From contig NC_030678.2 of assembly GCF_000004195.4 (NCBI RefSeq), positions 131,159,104 to 131,223,103 on the forward strand: a stretch of 64,000 bases of DNA, written 5' to 3'. Of this stretch, positions 24,192 through 35,480 are shown piece by piece. Position 1 is the first letter of the stretch, and every line of letters starts with the position of its first letter. Position numbers and translations under genes: made by a program. Origin of the DNA: Xenopus tropicalis (taxonomy: Eukaryota; Chordata; Amphibia; Anura; Pipidae). The notes below the pieces were generated by a model, which was given only the letters and a program-made list of their open reading frames with translations, was not told the DNA's origin and did not search any database.

Positions 24192-26605
24192 GAGTGTTAA
24201 TCTCCCTGAGAATTATAATTCCAGAACGCCATTAAGTAGCATAAGTTGCAATATTAGGTTTGCTGCCTTTCTAAAAAAAATTTCACCAGCTGTTGGTGGT
24301 GGGAACTAAAGGGGTGGAGCAATGAGACATGAAAGGGGCAGGACTATGATGCAAAAGGGGTGGGGATATTTATTCCAGGGGTCCATGTGTCCTCTACTTT
24401 GTAGTTTATTCAGAAATAAAATAGGTAATTTACAACTTAGAGAACACTTCTGTCCAGGGCCCAGCTACATTCTGCACCTCACACTGTATTAAAAAAAACA
24501 GTGCTGGGTACTGATTGTAATGTTAGCGAGAACAAGCTTTCCCTTTTCTTACCATCTGCCATAATGCATGTAGTACAGGCCCCCCATTGCAGCCAGGGGC
24601 CCTGTCTGAATAACGTTCATGTAAAGGAAAGGGTAGGGAGCATTAGGGGGTTCCCACCACCTGTTTTTCATGAATACAGCGCTGACTTCATGTGGACAAA
24701 ATGGAGTTTGGAATCCTGCGGCAATTCAACCATAGTGAGAGGCAAGGAGCGAAATGCTAAAAATACCAGATTGCATCTCTTTTTCCACTTTTCACCCTAC
24801 CTTCCACATGGTAAATGACCCCAGAACAGTTTTTACACAAGACATTTGTACAGAGGAGCATGTATAGATGCAAGTATCATTGTTAATTGCATTGAAATAT
24901 GCACAGTTTTGCTCTTTGCACTTACACCTAGCTTCCTGGTGTCATTTTATTCCAGAGTAGAAACTTATAGAATACAGTCAGCATTATCTCTGATAAGTCA
25001 ACTGCAAAAAAAAAAAGAAACAAAAAAAAGCAAAATGTTTTTAGTTTCCATGGGTTACTTTTCCAGAATTACACCCCTCAATGTCATATGGGACAGCAGA
25101 GCATAACATGCACATTTATTTATTCAAAATTGTCTTAAAGGGCAATACTGGGTATATCACAGCACATGTTCAGGCTTCTACATGGTGTCTTTACAAATAA
25201 AATAAAATGTTTTGTTTTCTGCTTTTCTATATAACATATTTACTGTCCTCGCCTTTAGGGTTCTTAAATACAGGTGTCTGAACAATTTTTATGCATTTTG
25301 TAAAGCACATGTGCATTTTTTTCTAAATTTAACACACAAGTCTCTTTGTTAATATATTATGAATGCAAATCAAATGTATAAAAATACAGCACCTTACGTT
25401 CAGATAAACAGAACTGCACTAAAATGCAGATCTGAATGTTTATGGATACAAGCAGGCAGAATAAAATAGAATCACTTAGCACATGCTTTAGCTGAGCACA
25501 AACCTGCATCACAAATGCACATTAAAACATACAAAGGTAAATACCCATGTGTAAGTGTCCTCAGGGAAATACTGCTAGCAACAAAAGCTATAATTGGAAA
25601 AGATTGCCCCTCTACCATTGTATATACTGATGGAACATTGAAACCTTACCACCTTGAGTAAATATCCAAGCCATACTTTAAGGAATTAGATAATGGCTAA
25701 TGGAATGCAGTAATGAAAGTTGCATGTGCACTGATGAGAGAACAGTGAGTATTCAACTGAGAAAATCCATATACCTGTACTTAATCTCTTTACATTCTTC
25801 TCTGCTTGGGGCAATGCTGACAAAGCAATGAACTGGAAGGTCTTTCTTTTCATACAGCGTAATGCATCTGGGTATATGTATCGCAGGCTAGGTAGCAATG
25901 CTACAATGGCTAAATTATTTTATTGAGGATAACATGTAATGCCTGATGTAATGACATTCATATGTGAGCAGTGCTATTAAATGTTATTAACCTTGAAATG
26001 ATACTGACATGCTCACGTTTTTTGATTTAGTTATGATTTAGGTATGATTGGCTGTCACTATAAAAATCTGCCTGCTAGTCTTACTTTTTAACACTTGCTT
26101 CTCCTAACAAACAAGCAATTAACAGCAATCAGAAGTGTTAGATTTGTATCTGCTATATTTACATTTATCTTGCCCCATTCTCTTCTGCAGGAATGACATT
26201 TAACTGCCAGCATGACAAATCACTAAAGTGACTTTAAGACAAATAAAAATTTGAATTCTGCACAATAACATTCTACTCATCATTTTTACATATTTGTAAG
26301 CTTATTAATGGGTCATGAGCCTTTTTTTACTTTAAATGGGGTGCTTGAATCACAGCTATTGCTCTAGAATACATACTATAGCAACTTAACTTGAAAGGAC
26401 AGTAGTCTATGGCAGAAACTCACCAAGATACTGTAGGCATGGAATTGTATTGTGAAACTAAGTTGAACAAACTAATGTAGTATAATAAATTATGGGCTTA
26501 ATTTGTCCCAAAATAAAACCAATCTACATATTGAGAAATAGTAGCGTAGGGTATAGTAGGGTATAGACCCTATAAAGCTAGCTATGCTATAACACATACT
26601 TTGTA
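24192..26605. other. Non-coding, nothing recognised
   Basis: Open frames of up to about 105 codons (24501-24818) have no visible domain and lie in ordinary-looking sequence. No complete mobile element delimited. Confidence 0.35.
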
Positions 26606-26607
26606 TA

Positions 26608-26839
26608 AAGGTATAGGATTCATTATTTAGAAACCCTTTATTCAGAAAGCTCCAAATTACAGGAAGACCATCTCCATAGACTCCATTATAATCAAATAAT
26701 TAAAATAATCTAATAATAATACATTACATTGTACTTGATCGCCGAGATATAATTAATTCTTATTGGAGGCTATATACGGAAAGCCCTTAACTGGAAAACT
26801 CCAGGTCTTGAGCATTCTAAATAACAGATCCTATACCTG
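26608..26839 (-). mobile_element. TA-flanked palindromic-end MITE, copy 3 (inverted, deleted)
   Basis: The ends AAGGTATAGGATTC and ...GATCCTATACCTG are flanked by TA. The internal order, with CTCCATAGACTCCATTATAATC near the left, shows it is in the opposite orientation to copies 1, 2 and 4. At 232 bp it has lost about 95 bp of the interior. Confidence 0.78.
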
Positions 26840-26841
26840 TA

Positions 26842-28085
26842 TTGCATTATAAAAAATGTATACCAGCATTGAGTTGTCAAAAAGTTAAATGTAAGGACTG
26901 TTTTTTGATGATAGCATTTTTACTGATCCTAGCCCAAAGATGAAACAAAATAGAAAGACATTTTAATATACTGTCCCTTAAACAAATATCTGACAAAGGG
27001 TGTTATTACTTCAGCTGGAGAACTGGTAAAAATAAAGATAGGATGGGCATTTCCAGCAATAATTGTCCATTCCATTAAGTTTCAAAGGCATTGCCTTGTT
27101 TAATTTTTGTATTGCAAGAGTGTTTACTCGCAAAAATGTTATGCCAAAAATGTCAGAGGCCAATAAATAGAAAAAGTATTAATAACAGTAAAATGAAAAC
27201 ATTACCCTCCATAACTCTGTTTAGATAAAACATGAGAACACAAGGTTGTGCTGAAAATAAAAATGAAAATGAGATTAATTATGGATCAAGTTTGTTCAGA
27301 ATGAGAAAGATGAACTGTGGGCTCTGCCCTTCTATATTCTATCCTTTGGATAATTATTCTTGACTGTCAGGAAAATCATACAGCCTTTTCATTTATCATC
27401 TTAAGTTCACTTATAGCTCGTTGAACTTTAAAGCTAGGGAAATCATAATAAACTGAGAGACTTATTTATCATACTCCAGCACACAGTGTTTGTTTGCCAG
27501 TTTTAGAGACTATGCAAATGTTTGTGTGTCACATCAGATTTAGGCATTTGGCTTTGAGTTTTCAGTTCTTTTATTTTTTAAAATATATATTTGGGTAACC
27601 GCTTTATATTCAATTTTCATTTTGTCCTCCCTCATTGAAATATTCTGTTGAATGTTCCTTTATTTTTAATACTAAAATAAACAGAGTGTTACTGATCATA
27701 GTTTGTATGCTGCATGTTTGTTAATGCATTCAGTGCACCGGAACTGTGGTCAAATGTTTCTCTTTATGGCAATCTATAGTTAACCTATAGTAACCTTGCC
27801 TAGACTTTGATGTTTAAAGGTCATTTCACATAGTAATATCTTGAAAATCTTGGGTAGATTTGCTTATTACTATTTGTACTCATTTTCTAAAGAAAAGCTG
27901 TGTTTAGTGCACTAGGTTCTATTGAAATCTATAACTTTGTATTCACTTCAGATCTTTGAGGCAGGAACTAAAGTTTCTTACTACATTTCCAAGTCATCCT
28001 TTCTCTGGATAAAATATTAAATTTCAATAAAATAAAAAAAAAAGTTTCACACCTTTGTCAATACATATTGACAAAGGTATAACAC
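26842..28085. other. Non-coding, nothing recognised
   Basis: A 21-bp palindrome-like pair (ACACCTTTGTCAATA / TATTGACAAAGGT) lies at about 28050-28079, immediately before the Harbinger-like element. No gene recognised. Confidence 0.4.
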
Positions 28086-28088
28086 TAA

Positions 28089-28612
28089 GGGGCACATTTA
28101 CTAAGACACGAATTCGAATCCGAATTGGAAAAATCCGATTGGAAAACGAACATTTTGCGACTTTTTCGTATTTTTTGCGATTTTTTCGGCGCCTTTACGA
28201 CTTTTTCGGAAATTGTCGCGACTTTTTCATTACCAATACGATTTGCGCGGAAAAAAAGCGAGTTTTTTGTAGCCATTACGATGCGCTCGTGTCTTGTCGC
28301 GACTTTTTCGTATTGAGCGCTGATTTTGGAAGCCTCCCATAGGACTCAATGGCACCCTGCAGCTCCAACCTGGCCCAAGTAAAGTCACCATACTGAAGCT
28401 TGAATGAATCCGAATCTTTCGTACTCGGTACGAAGGCTACGAAAAAGTCGCAACAAAATACGAGCGCATCGTAACTCGCGTTTTTTCGCGCAAATCGTAT
28501 TGGTAACGAAAAAGTCGCAACAATTTTCCAAAAAAATCGCCAAATACCGATCATTACGAAAAAAACGCAATCGGACGCATTCGGCAGGTTCGTGATTAAG
28601 TAAATGGGCCCC
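28089..28612 (-). mobile_element. PIF/Harbinger-like foldback MITE, copy 2
   Basis: The element starts GGGGCACATTTACTAAGACACG and ends with the inverse (...CTTAAT...GGGCCCC region at 28596-28612). TAA lies on both sides (28086-28088 and 28613-28615). It is 524 bp. Arms carry GCGACTTTTTCG on the left and CGAAAAAGTCGC on the right. The core at about 28323-28421 (GGAAGCCTCCCATAGGA ... GCAGCTCCAACCTGG) is the reverse complement of the core of copy 1. Open frames on both strands are repeat by-products. Confidence 0.88.
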
Positions 28613-28615
28613 TAA

Positions 28616-29893
28616 GTGAGGCTTAGGGCTCAGCAGCTATTATGTTGAAGATCAACAGATTAACTGAATATGCAGACAGTGTACCTGCGGAGATAGTGCT
28701 CTGCATATTGCTCCCTCCCAGGGGTTTTAGAGCTGCATTGGTAGCTGTAGGGAAGGAACTACTTAACTCCAGCACAGTGCAGTTTTTTAAGTCCCTTATT
28801 TGCTAATTATTGGATTTTGTCAATGATCTGACATTTACTCAATGCTCTCACCCATTTATCTTAATAAGTGAATGTGAGCATTCATTCTACAATTGTGTTA
28901 CAGAAGATGTCACTTACAAATCCCATCAAATGAACTCTATAAAGCCATTTAAATTGTATTTAGTGTAAATTTATTATAGCAACAAATCATAAACAGTAAA
29001 ATAATATCAATGTATCATATATAATAAAATCAAAACATTATATCAATGTGTTCATCAAATATATATTACTCAGTTTAAGAGCAAATACTGAGAGCATTTT
29101 AAAAATATTGCAGAGCCCTCAATCTGTTATTCTGGGAATTACATATTTTATTGTCCAAAACACTGTACTTTTGGGATTACAGACGCCAAACTTTTAGGTT
29201 ACTCATCAGTTACTGCAAGCTGGAAGCATTCAGCAGCTTGCTCTCATTTTATAATCCTTCACCCCTTTTTAACTCCCAATTAATGAACTAAGTAAGCAAT
29301 GTTGTTATTGATTTGTGTTGTATAATCGGTGTTTCTAAATGTATATATTTTGGAAATGTATCTTAGGTTTGTTTGCTTTACTAGTCATGATGTAGTCGAA
29401 GGTAAGATGTCAATGCAAATCATCTACATCTGCCAGGCCAAAGGATAAATAATCAGAAGTCAGAGCTACAAGACTGACAAAACAGGATTGGGTTCTTTCA
29501 TAGGGAGTGTTTGGCAGGTCTTAAGCAATGAGCTATATCTGCTGCTGTAACCATAGAAAAAGGTTTATCATTATTAATAAATCAAAATCCAATGTCTACA
29601 CCCTGCCTTCCTATGCAAGGTAAGGTAAGAAAAGCAAAAAATAATAGTTTCAAAAATCAAAATTTAGCTGTGAGTAAGAACTGAAAATACTCAACAGACT
29701 TTAAGTTATACTTTTTTTTTAAAAAACTTATACTAGTTTAAAAAAGTGGCCATGAAGAAGCAGTATATATAGTAAATACAGTCAAACTTGAGGCATTTTG
29801 TTTTGCAGAAAATTTCTGAGGAAAATTTCATAAAACCATGAAATTTTACATTAATATATTAAAGTAAATAGGAAGATAAAAGTGAATTGCTGT
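28616..29893. other. Non-coding, nothing recognised
   Basis: AT-rich. A patch near 29800-29860 (TTGCAGAAAATTTCTGAGG) resembles the interior of a decayed TAGTGATGAG-family MITE but has no ends. Confidence 0.4.
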
Positions 29894-30377
29894 TTAAGGA
29901 GAAGGAAACTTATTTTGGCATTTTACTGCCAATAGATTCACCATATTAGTGCCACCTAGAACAATATATTTATTCTGCAGAAAGCATTACCATACCTGAG
30001 TAAACAGCTCTAGAAGCTTTCTCTGCTTGTTTAAGACAGCAGCTGCCATTTTAAATAGCTTCCTGCTGCAGCTTTAGCCTTTATAGCTCAGATCACACAT
30101 TGCTAAGGGAGGGTGGAGTGAGTTCTTAGCATTCTTGTGGGAGGGGGGAACAGGAGAGGGGAGAGAGGAGAGAACTGCACAAACTCTGGCCCCTGGAATT
30201 AAGTATTTTTCTGAGAGAGAAAGACAGACACCGAAAAAAATGTTTACAAAAAAGGAGATAAGAAATGTTTCTTTTAATAGAGGACTCAGTGCAGCATTAC
30301 TGTAAATGCTTATGGCTGTATTTACATAGACCTTTCTGATGAAGCTTACTTAGTTTTTACCTTTCCTTCTCATTTAA
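29894..30377. mobile_element. T2/Kolobok-like TTAA-flanked element
   Basis: Starts TTAAGGAGAAGGAAAC and ends CTTTCCTTCTCATTTAA, inverted repeats with TTAA at both extremities (29894-29897 and 30374-30377). TTAA duplication suits Kolobok or piggyBac transposases. The interior words (CATTTTACTGCCAATAGATT, TACCATACCTGAGTAAACAG, GACTCAGTGCAGCATTACTG) match a repeat I recognise as abundant in Xenopus. The element is 484 bp, non-coding, with a purine-rich central block at about 30110-30175. Confidence 0.85.
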
Positions 30378-30587
30378 GGTGTTTCTAGCTCTGCAATAGC
30401 ACTTACATTGCCCTAAATTGTCAGAGAAGCTCCTTCCCACTATGCTACAACTGTTCTTCATGTTGTCAATTTCTTCCAACCCACACCTGACAGCTTCTAA
30501 GCCAGACAGGGGGAAGGTTCAAACCCCAACAGTTGATGTGGAATACAAGGGACAGATAATAATGATTATTTTTTTCTGTCAAAGCAG

Positions 30588-30678
30588 GAGTGATGGGCAA
30601 ATTTTAGAATGGATTAAAAAAAAAATAGAGATTTCGTCACAAAACTGTACCAGGTAAAAATGATTGCTCATCCCTACT
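30588..30678. mobile_element. Short decayed hAT-type MITE (TAGTGATGAG family)
   Basis: GAGTGATGGGCAAATTTT on the left and GATTGCTCATCCCTAC on the right form the family's inverted ends about 90 bp apart. CpGs are lost and the middle is reduced. Confidence 0.5.
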
Positions 30679-32167
30679 TGTAAATAATGTCATTATGGCT
30701 CTTCCATTATTATTCCTCTCAGTTCCAAAAATACATAGAATTTCTATTTCAAAAGTGGCCCTTCTATTTTTATTGGTTATATCACTAGAATATAGAGCAG
30801 ATTTTTCTTTAGAAAGAGATGCAGAGGGGTAAATTAACTGTAATAAAAAAGCAGAAATGTGTGCATCGTTGTGACCATTTCGAAAAAATGTTCTAAACTT
30901 ACATAGGCAACAAAAAGCAAAAAGGTTTTTCAAAATCTTTATTTGTGTTTAGTCTACATGGGCACATATGGTAATAACACCATATGTTTACAAATCAGAT
31001 CACTTAATTACATGAAAATGTGTTTAAAACTGACATTTAAAGAACAGAAACATGAACTGGATGCAAATATGACCCCCTATCCCATTTTAGGAGCATCATT
31101 ACTTGCTTTTTTCCAAATGTACATGTTTAATTTCATATTAATGTATATCTTGAACTTATAAGCAGATCCTGCCTTGTAACTGTGTCTTGTAAATAATCAC
31201 TTTCAGAATGAAACACAATAACATGTTTTCTTTTACCTGGCTAGTAAAATGTATTTTACATAAAGTAAGGTGTCAGAGGTGAAGACGATAGTACAGCATT
31301 TGGGCAGAAAGACGGTCATTTCTGAGAAGCAAAGAATTCATCAAATGTTAAAGTCAAACTGGAAAGATTGATGACCTTTAGAAGTTCTTTTGTGCTCTCT
31401 GTGTTACAGTATTCCCTCATTTTTTTTACTTCGTTGTCCTTTTCTTGTCTTTCTTTAAAACCTTTTTTGTGTTAAGATACTGTAGTTCTGATTTCCTGAC
31501 TTTTTTGAAGACAGTCTACTTCTCAAAATGTTCCTGTTAAGATGCAGTTTATGGGACAACTGTATAATGAGGCTTGGGTGGTTAAAAGTAGAGAAAGCAT
31601 GCTGCCAGGCAAGGATACATAATTCTTGAAAATCCAAAGGCACAATTAAATTTTATCTATTTATAAAAGTGGTATGACAAAGCACCAATGAGAGGGAAAT
31701 AGATGTGTCAGTGGCAATCATGACTGGGATGGGTTTATGGATAAAGAAATGTGAATCTGGCATTTTTAAGAGAAAGGGAAATTGAGTTATCAATTTGGGG
31801 GGTTGAATAGGCAGTAAACCACATGGGAATTTGATGGGAGGTATTGTTCTGCCAGTGTCCACATTGCCAAAGCAGTGACAGCTATGACACTAGTTGACAG
31901 TTGGTGGGATTTTGAGAGAAGCTGTAGCAAGCAGTAAGGGAGATGTCAGGGAGATGGGGCATGGGGAAAAAGCTTGGAAAAATAAATCATTGAGGTGCAA
32001 GGGACACAAGGAGAGTGTAGGAATTTGTAAAAGAGTGGGCGGGAGGGAGAGAGCATGAACATTAAAGAAACAGTGGGTGAGAAGGCAAATGGTATATTGT
32101 ATATGGGACAGTGTAGTGGAAGTATCAATTGATGTCACAAAACAATAAGATATTTTCATATATTGTA
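30679..32167. other. Non-coding, nothing recognised
   Basis: Several 60-98 codon open frames on the minus strand (30637-30933 and 31455-32159) have biased composition and no visible domain. No mobile element delimited. Confidence 0.35.
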
Positions 32168-32395
32168 ATTAATGATGAGTGAAACTGTCCTGCTTTGCTT
32201 CACCAAATGTTAACAAAGTGGCAAAATTTCAGCAACTGCATTGCAATCAATGGGTGTTTTTGACAGATTTTTTTTTTAGTCAGTGGGTATTATTTTTTTT
32301 ATCCAAATGCATTGGAGTCAGTAGGGATTTTTTTTATACACTTTTTTCCCCAGAACTGTGATACTTTTTGTCACATGCACAAATGCAAATTTTTA
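32168..32395. mobile_element. Decayed, truncated hAT-type MITE (TAGTGATGAG family)
   Basis: The left end TTAATGATGAGTGAAACTGT is followed by CCTGCTTTGCTTCACC, matching the family's left side. The right end is not preserved. The middle is made of near-repeats CAATGGGTGTTTTTGACAG, CAGTGGGTATTATT and CAGTAGGGATTTTTTTT. Confidence 0.5.
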
Positions 32396-32443
32396 CCCCA
32401 CCCCCATCTGTATCAGGTAACTGTAATGGTATTAGTACTGTAA

Positions 32444-32705
32444 GGGCAATGACACATGGGGCATTTTGTTACTTGGCTACCAAAGGTGACAAAAATGTAT
32501 CTTGTTTCCTTCCCACTGTCTAAAATGCAAATCGCTCCTGGCCACAACTACAGTATTTTCTGACTTAGCCCAAAGTTTCCTCGGAAGGCAACTCCAGCCA
32601 AATTTGCAAAGTAGCCATGTATGTATGTATTCACAACACTGATTTGATTAGACGCACATGGTAGAAATTTATGGTGGGCAACTAATCTCTTGTGTGTCAT
32701 TGCCC
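32444..32705. mobile_element. TAA-flanked inverted-repeat MITE
   Basis: The ends GGGCAATGACACATGGGGC and ...TTGTGTGTCATTGCCC are inverted repeats. TAA lies immediately on both sides (32441-32443 and 32706-32708), fitting a PIF/Harbinger-type 3-bp duplication. It is 262 bp with no coding capacity. Confidence 0.8.
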
Positions 32706-32943
32706 TAAATGTCCTTTGTGAAACAACGAGAAATACATCTTGATGATTTAGTTGTTAGATTTACCCAGATGGGGTTTATCAATTACATGAATTATTACTT
32801 ACCCAAAGAACATGCACTTTAGTTAACACAAGACTCACTTCTGTTTAAAATCTGACCAGTTTTGCTGGGCACTGAAGGACCGCTGGTAAGTATTATGGTC
32901 TGACAGAACACTTCTCCCTGTGTTCAGGGAATTCCCAAGGATA

Positions 32944-33460
32944 CCATACAAAAGGGGATGGAATCTAAAGGACTGTTTAGATGAAACAGATCCACAACAC
33001 TGTTATCATACTGAACTTTCACCAGACATGGCTTGGAAAACCAAAATTAGGCTGTACTACCTGCCGCCAAATGATAACAGAATCCTCATTTAACCATCCA
33101 CACACAGGCAAAACCATTTGGATTAAACATTGCATTACCTTTGCTACAGTCCACATTATCTATTTTATAAAATGCCCTTGTGGATTTATGTATATTGGTA
33201 AGGCTTACACTAACTTTAGGGACAGAACTACAAACTATTACTCTGCCATATGAGGAGCTCTGGTATACTCCAGTAGCTGAAGCTTCATTTAGAATGAACA
33301 TAATTTGTCCAGCATAAGATGTATGATCATTGATCACATTTCAAGACTAATAAAAGGAGGTGACCAAGAATGAGTTTTACTTTTACGAGAACTGAAATGG
33401 ATCCACAGGCTTAGGACCGTTAGCCCCTCTGGACTCAATGAACTTATTTGCTATACTCCT
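32944..33460 (+). pseudogene. Penelope-like retroelement remnant 1, GIY-YIG endonuclease end
   Basis: The plus strand shows the C-terminal part of a Penelope-like ORF in shifting frames. In order these are PYKRGWNLKDCLDETDPQHC (32944 on), a CTTC cysteine pair and SSFNHPHTGKT (about 33050-33115), IIYFIKCPCGFMYIGKA with the YIG triplet at 33191-33199, and then a piece matching KGGD..LLLREL.WI followed by PSGLNEL (about 33356-33450). This is the order of linker, CCHH-type knuckle, GIY-YIG endonuclease and C-terminal RExxWI..P.GLNE block known in these elements. The reverse transcriptase upstream is absent. Dead and 5'-truncated. Confidence 0.85.
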
Positions 33461-33978
33461 TTTCTTTAATTTGTATATTGTAGTATTGACCTTGTTACTA
33501 TATCAGCAGGTTTTGGTAGATATGCAGAAACATTTAGATGGTTTATGTTTGTTGCTTCTTTGTAATTGTCCTCTGTTTTATCTTGCCAATGACAAACAGA
33601 TTGACACTTTTAGAACCTTTTTACAGTGTTTTTGAAGTGCATTTTGTGTTTACTACACATATGCTATGTGCAACAGTTCCCTGTCTCATGATGGTGATGT
33701 AATATGACATCATAACTATCACCTTTCCCTCCAACACAAGTTTATTGGACAGAAAAAGCTAGTAAATCGCTGGTACAATACAGTTTGTAAAATGTATAAT
33801 GAAGCAGCAGAATTCTCAATGAATCAGATAAAAGAATGGGTGTAGGACTGGCCAGACAGAGTATAATTGACGTAGTTGGCCAGCTAAAAGTATGTTGCAA
33901 TATATGGACAAACAATTCCTCTTTTGCTTAAAGGGGAGGGCATATCTTGGTAGCTTAATACACAGAATGTCTTAATGT

Positions 33979-33979
<1 letters not shown>

Positions 33980-34023
<44 letters not shown>
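33980..34023 (+). repeat. (TA)n microsatellite
   Basis: About 22 TA units without interruption, immediately upstream of the second Penelope-like remnant. The open frame reading YIYIYI here is an artefact of the repeat. Confidence 0.97.
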
Positions 34024-34025
<2 letters not shown>

Positions 34026-34029
34026 ATAA

Positions 34030-34265
34030 TAGGTGAGTGCAGAGGACCACTTGTTTATATGAATTTTGTTCATTGCACCCCACCTAATGGTTTAAAATGT
34101 AATAATGGAATGATAAAAGGTACACATTTTAACCATCCCCATACAGACAAGAAGTACATGATTAACTATAGGCTTACATGCACTAGTGACTTTGTGGTAT
34201 ATGTGGTTTGGTGCCTATGTGGACTTGTATATGAGGGCAAAACCATCTTCTGTTTGCAAAGCTAT
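34030..34265 (+). pseudogene. Penelope-like retroelement remnant 2, GIY-YIG endonuclease
   Basis: One frame reads NGMIKGTHFNHPHTDKKYM (34107 on) and then VVYVVWCLCGLVYEGKT. These match the NHPHTGK and GIY-YIG region of remnant 1 and of Penelope-like elements generally. The YIG triplet has become YEG and the CPCG motif has become CLCG. It is in the same orientation as remnant 1, about 0.9 kb downstream. The C-terminal P.GLNE block is not visible. It may be a separate insertion or a rearranged tandem piece, since Penelope-like elements often insert in partial tandem. Confidence 0.75.
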
Positions 34266-34269
34266 TGAC

Positions 34270-35015
34270 ACTGAGAACTCTGAGCTTTCTTTACTGATAC
34301 ATGTTTTAAAATGTCACTTGAAGTCACTATATGAAGCAGAGGAAGCAACTATATATTTTCATCTTCCAAATGCTTTCATCTCTTGTATGTCTTTTGATGA
34401 ATATCGCTCACTCTCATGTCTTTGCAAAATATTTGGTACACTTTCCCTTTAGATTATTAATTGTGCCAATAAACTAAATCTGTGCTTCATCTTTTACATG
34501 TCTATGTTTCCTATGTTGCAAGTAGGAAAATTCCCTTTATCATTTTGTTATGTCTTTTTCAACTGTATTGTGCTATACACTCTTACCTTAAATCAATAAA
34601 AATGTTTCCAGATTTCTACCTCAGCATTACCGATCATTCTAATTATTATATACAGTATAATCGTTTAGGAATAACTGTAATAATATTTGTCAGATGCACT
34701 GATTGGGCCAATAAACAAACGATTTTAAGCCTATGATTACAGTGTAATGTTTATTATCTGGCCTGTGTCAACAAATATTATTTCATATTATGTTTGAGCA
34801 TTATTGTTTCTTTCTATGGAGTCCTATTTTTTCATTAAATTATTTTAGTGTATTAATTTGGTTCTACAAAATACACCATTATATCTTTAGAATCTGAGAC
34901 TTCATTAAGTTGTTGACATTTGCTGTTGTTTTGCATTGCATATCTTGGACAATGATAAATGGACATTTGTCAAGTTGGAGGAATATGATATGAACAGTTG
35001 AAGGAACTGTTAAAT
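34270..35015. other. AT-rich non-coding DNA
   Basis: Nothing recognised between the Penelope-like and CR1-like remnants. GGGCCAATAAACAAACGATTTT near 34707 could be a polyadenylation-type tail, but there is no frame to attach it to. Confidence 0.35.
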
Positions 35016-35480
35016 ATTATATGGTTTTTGGAGGCCAGATCATGTCAAACAATGTACTTGCTTAAAATGGTATATGATGTGGTATTGTGGTTGAGATGGT
35101 CTACGTGGATTTTGCTAAGGCTTTTGAAACCGTGCCACATAATTGTAATACAGTGCTGGAGGAGCTATTTGTGTACAGAAAGTGGTAGTTTAGGGTATAA
35201 TCTCTAGTAGGTCCAGGGTTCCAGACTGTGGGGTTCTACACTGGGTCCATTGTTATTTATTTTGTTCATCAATGACTTGGTTGAACGCACTGAAAGTGAT
35301 ATATCAGTGTTTGGTGATGGAATAAAATTGTGCAGAAATATTGATACAATCCAGGATATAATAGCCTTGCAGGGGAATTTTAACAAATAGGCATTCAGGG
35401 CAGTGAAATAGTAAATAAAGTTTAATGTTGATAACGATAAGGTTTTCCAAGAGGCTAAGGATTTTAAGGCTTTGAGCAGT
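35016..35480 (+). pseudogene. CR1/L2-group LINE reverse transcriptase remnant
   Basis: Signatures of a CR1-group reverse transcriptase follow each other with frameshifts. These are ARSCQTMYLLKM (about 35029), VDFAKAFETVPHN (about 35107-35145, with the first catalytic aspartate), then STLGPLLFILFINDLV (about 35235-35282), and then DISVFGDGIKLCRNIDTIQD (about 35299-35358). NKFNVDND follows at about 35405-35435. The catalytic FADD box reads FGDG, so the second active-site aspartate pair is broken. About 20-30 codons between the AKAF and LGPLLF blocks look lost. Dead copy. Confidence 0.85.

Noticed and set aside
28055..28595. Open frames of 61-95 codons on both strands
   Set aside because: Same cause: repeats of the second Harbinger-like foldback.
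33975..34030. Start of a protein reading YIYIYI
   Set aside because: Translation of a (TA)n microsatellite; only the later part of that frame is Penelope-like.
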